This document shows, piece after piece, positions 5,332-5,496 of a stretch of DNA of 5,496 nucleotides (its first letter is position 1; every line of letters begins with the position of its first letter). The position numbers and the translations under genes are program-made. Source of the stretch: Propionibacteriaceae bacterium (lineage in GTDB: Bacteria; Actinomycetota; Actinomycetes; Propionibacteriales; Propionibacteriaceae); the NCBI GenBank assembly GCA_021323255.1, contig JAJTCL010000207.1, forward strand, positions 1-5,496, read 5' to 3'. The notes beneath the pieces are model-generated. The model was not told where the DNA came from, searched no databases, and saw only the letters and a program-made list of their open reading frames with translations.

Positions 5332-5496
5332 CTAGCCAGGGGTCTGAATCAGGTCCCCATACTCAGGATGCCGTTCCAGCCATCCCCTGATGTACGGACA
5401 GAGCGGACGTACGCTCAATCCGCGCGCTCGCGCATCGTCCAGGGCGTATCGCGCGATCGCACTGCCGACTCCCTGGCCTTCGTGTTCCTGAGCCAC
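5332..5496 (-). CDS. GNAT acetyltransferase, NATD1-like, C-terminal part
   Basis: Only the last 54 residues are in the window; the 5' end runs off the right edge. HEGQGVGSAIARYALDDARA carries the acetyl-CoA pyrophosphate-binding loop (EGQGVG) and the helix after it. LSVRPLCPYIRGWLERHPEY is the characteristic end of the short (about 90-110 aa) GCN5-related acetyltransferases of the NATD1/YjdJ type (Pfam Acetyltransf_CG). In these the PLCPF/Y...HPEY signature replaces the longer C-terminal half of ordinary GNAT enzymes. The substrates of this group are largely unknown. The stop is TAG at 5332-5334. The cysteine in PLCPY is the usual family residue. Confidence 0.88.
   Translation of the reverse strand: MAQEHEGQGVGSAIARYALDDARARGLSVRPLCPYIRGWLERHPEYGDLIQTPG

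Noticed and set aside
4868..5335. Plus-strand open frame of 155 codons opposite the 163-aa protein
   Set aside because: It has no hydrophobic core or motif blocks, while the minus-strand frame has several ordered blocks and a sensible length.

Overview
The window is GC-rich. It uses GTG and TTG start codons, and its proteins resemble those of Actinomycetota (high-GC Gram-positives). The cystathionine beta-synthase matches the mycobacterial/streptomycete type almost motif for motif. I cannot name a genus. Nothing here looks like a mobile element, CRISPR array, rRNA or tRNA, and the window reads as chromosomal backbone.

Left part (1-2131, + strand): the C-terminal three quarters of a Bax inhibitor-1/YccA-family membrane protein enters from the left edge and ends at 604. 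A strong 17-bp hairpin (650-687) follows and probably terminates it. Next comes a complete pyridoxal-phosphate cystathionine beta-synthase with a C-terminal CBS-domain pair (755-2131). A TAGAGT -10 box ends exactly 7 nt before its GTG, which suggests a leaderless mRNA.

Middle part (2143-3718, - strand): a Nudix hydrolase with an unrecognised N-terminal extension converges on the synthase gene with an 11-bp gap. A 262-bp spacer holds a three-copy 10-bp tandem repeat and a 9-bp hairpin. After it lies a TetR-family repressor whose start is set by a clear AGGAGG site.

Right-centre (3719-4616): the repressor is divergent from two small four-helix membrane proteins of unknown function (3832-4194 and 4191-4616), which overlap by ATGA. 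The divergent spacer contains a TGAC-AG-GTCA palindrome next to a candidate promoter, plus a possible 8-codon upstream ORF. The ATGA overlap sits in the loop of a 9-bp hairpin. This regulator plus membrane-pair module is the best candidate for an uncharacterised system here. It is an ordinary-looking one, and its substrate cannot be inferred.

Right end (4717-5496, - strand): a conserved-looking actinobacterial hypothetical protein (163 aa) lies 123 bp downstream of the C-terminal end of a GNAT acetyltransferase of the short NATD1-like type, which runs off the right edge.

The genes do not form one pathway. The synthase belongs to transsulfuration. The Nudix protein, TetR module, hypothetical protein and acetyltransferase are separate transcription units by orientation and spacing.
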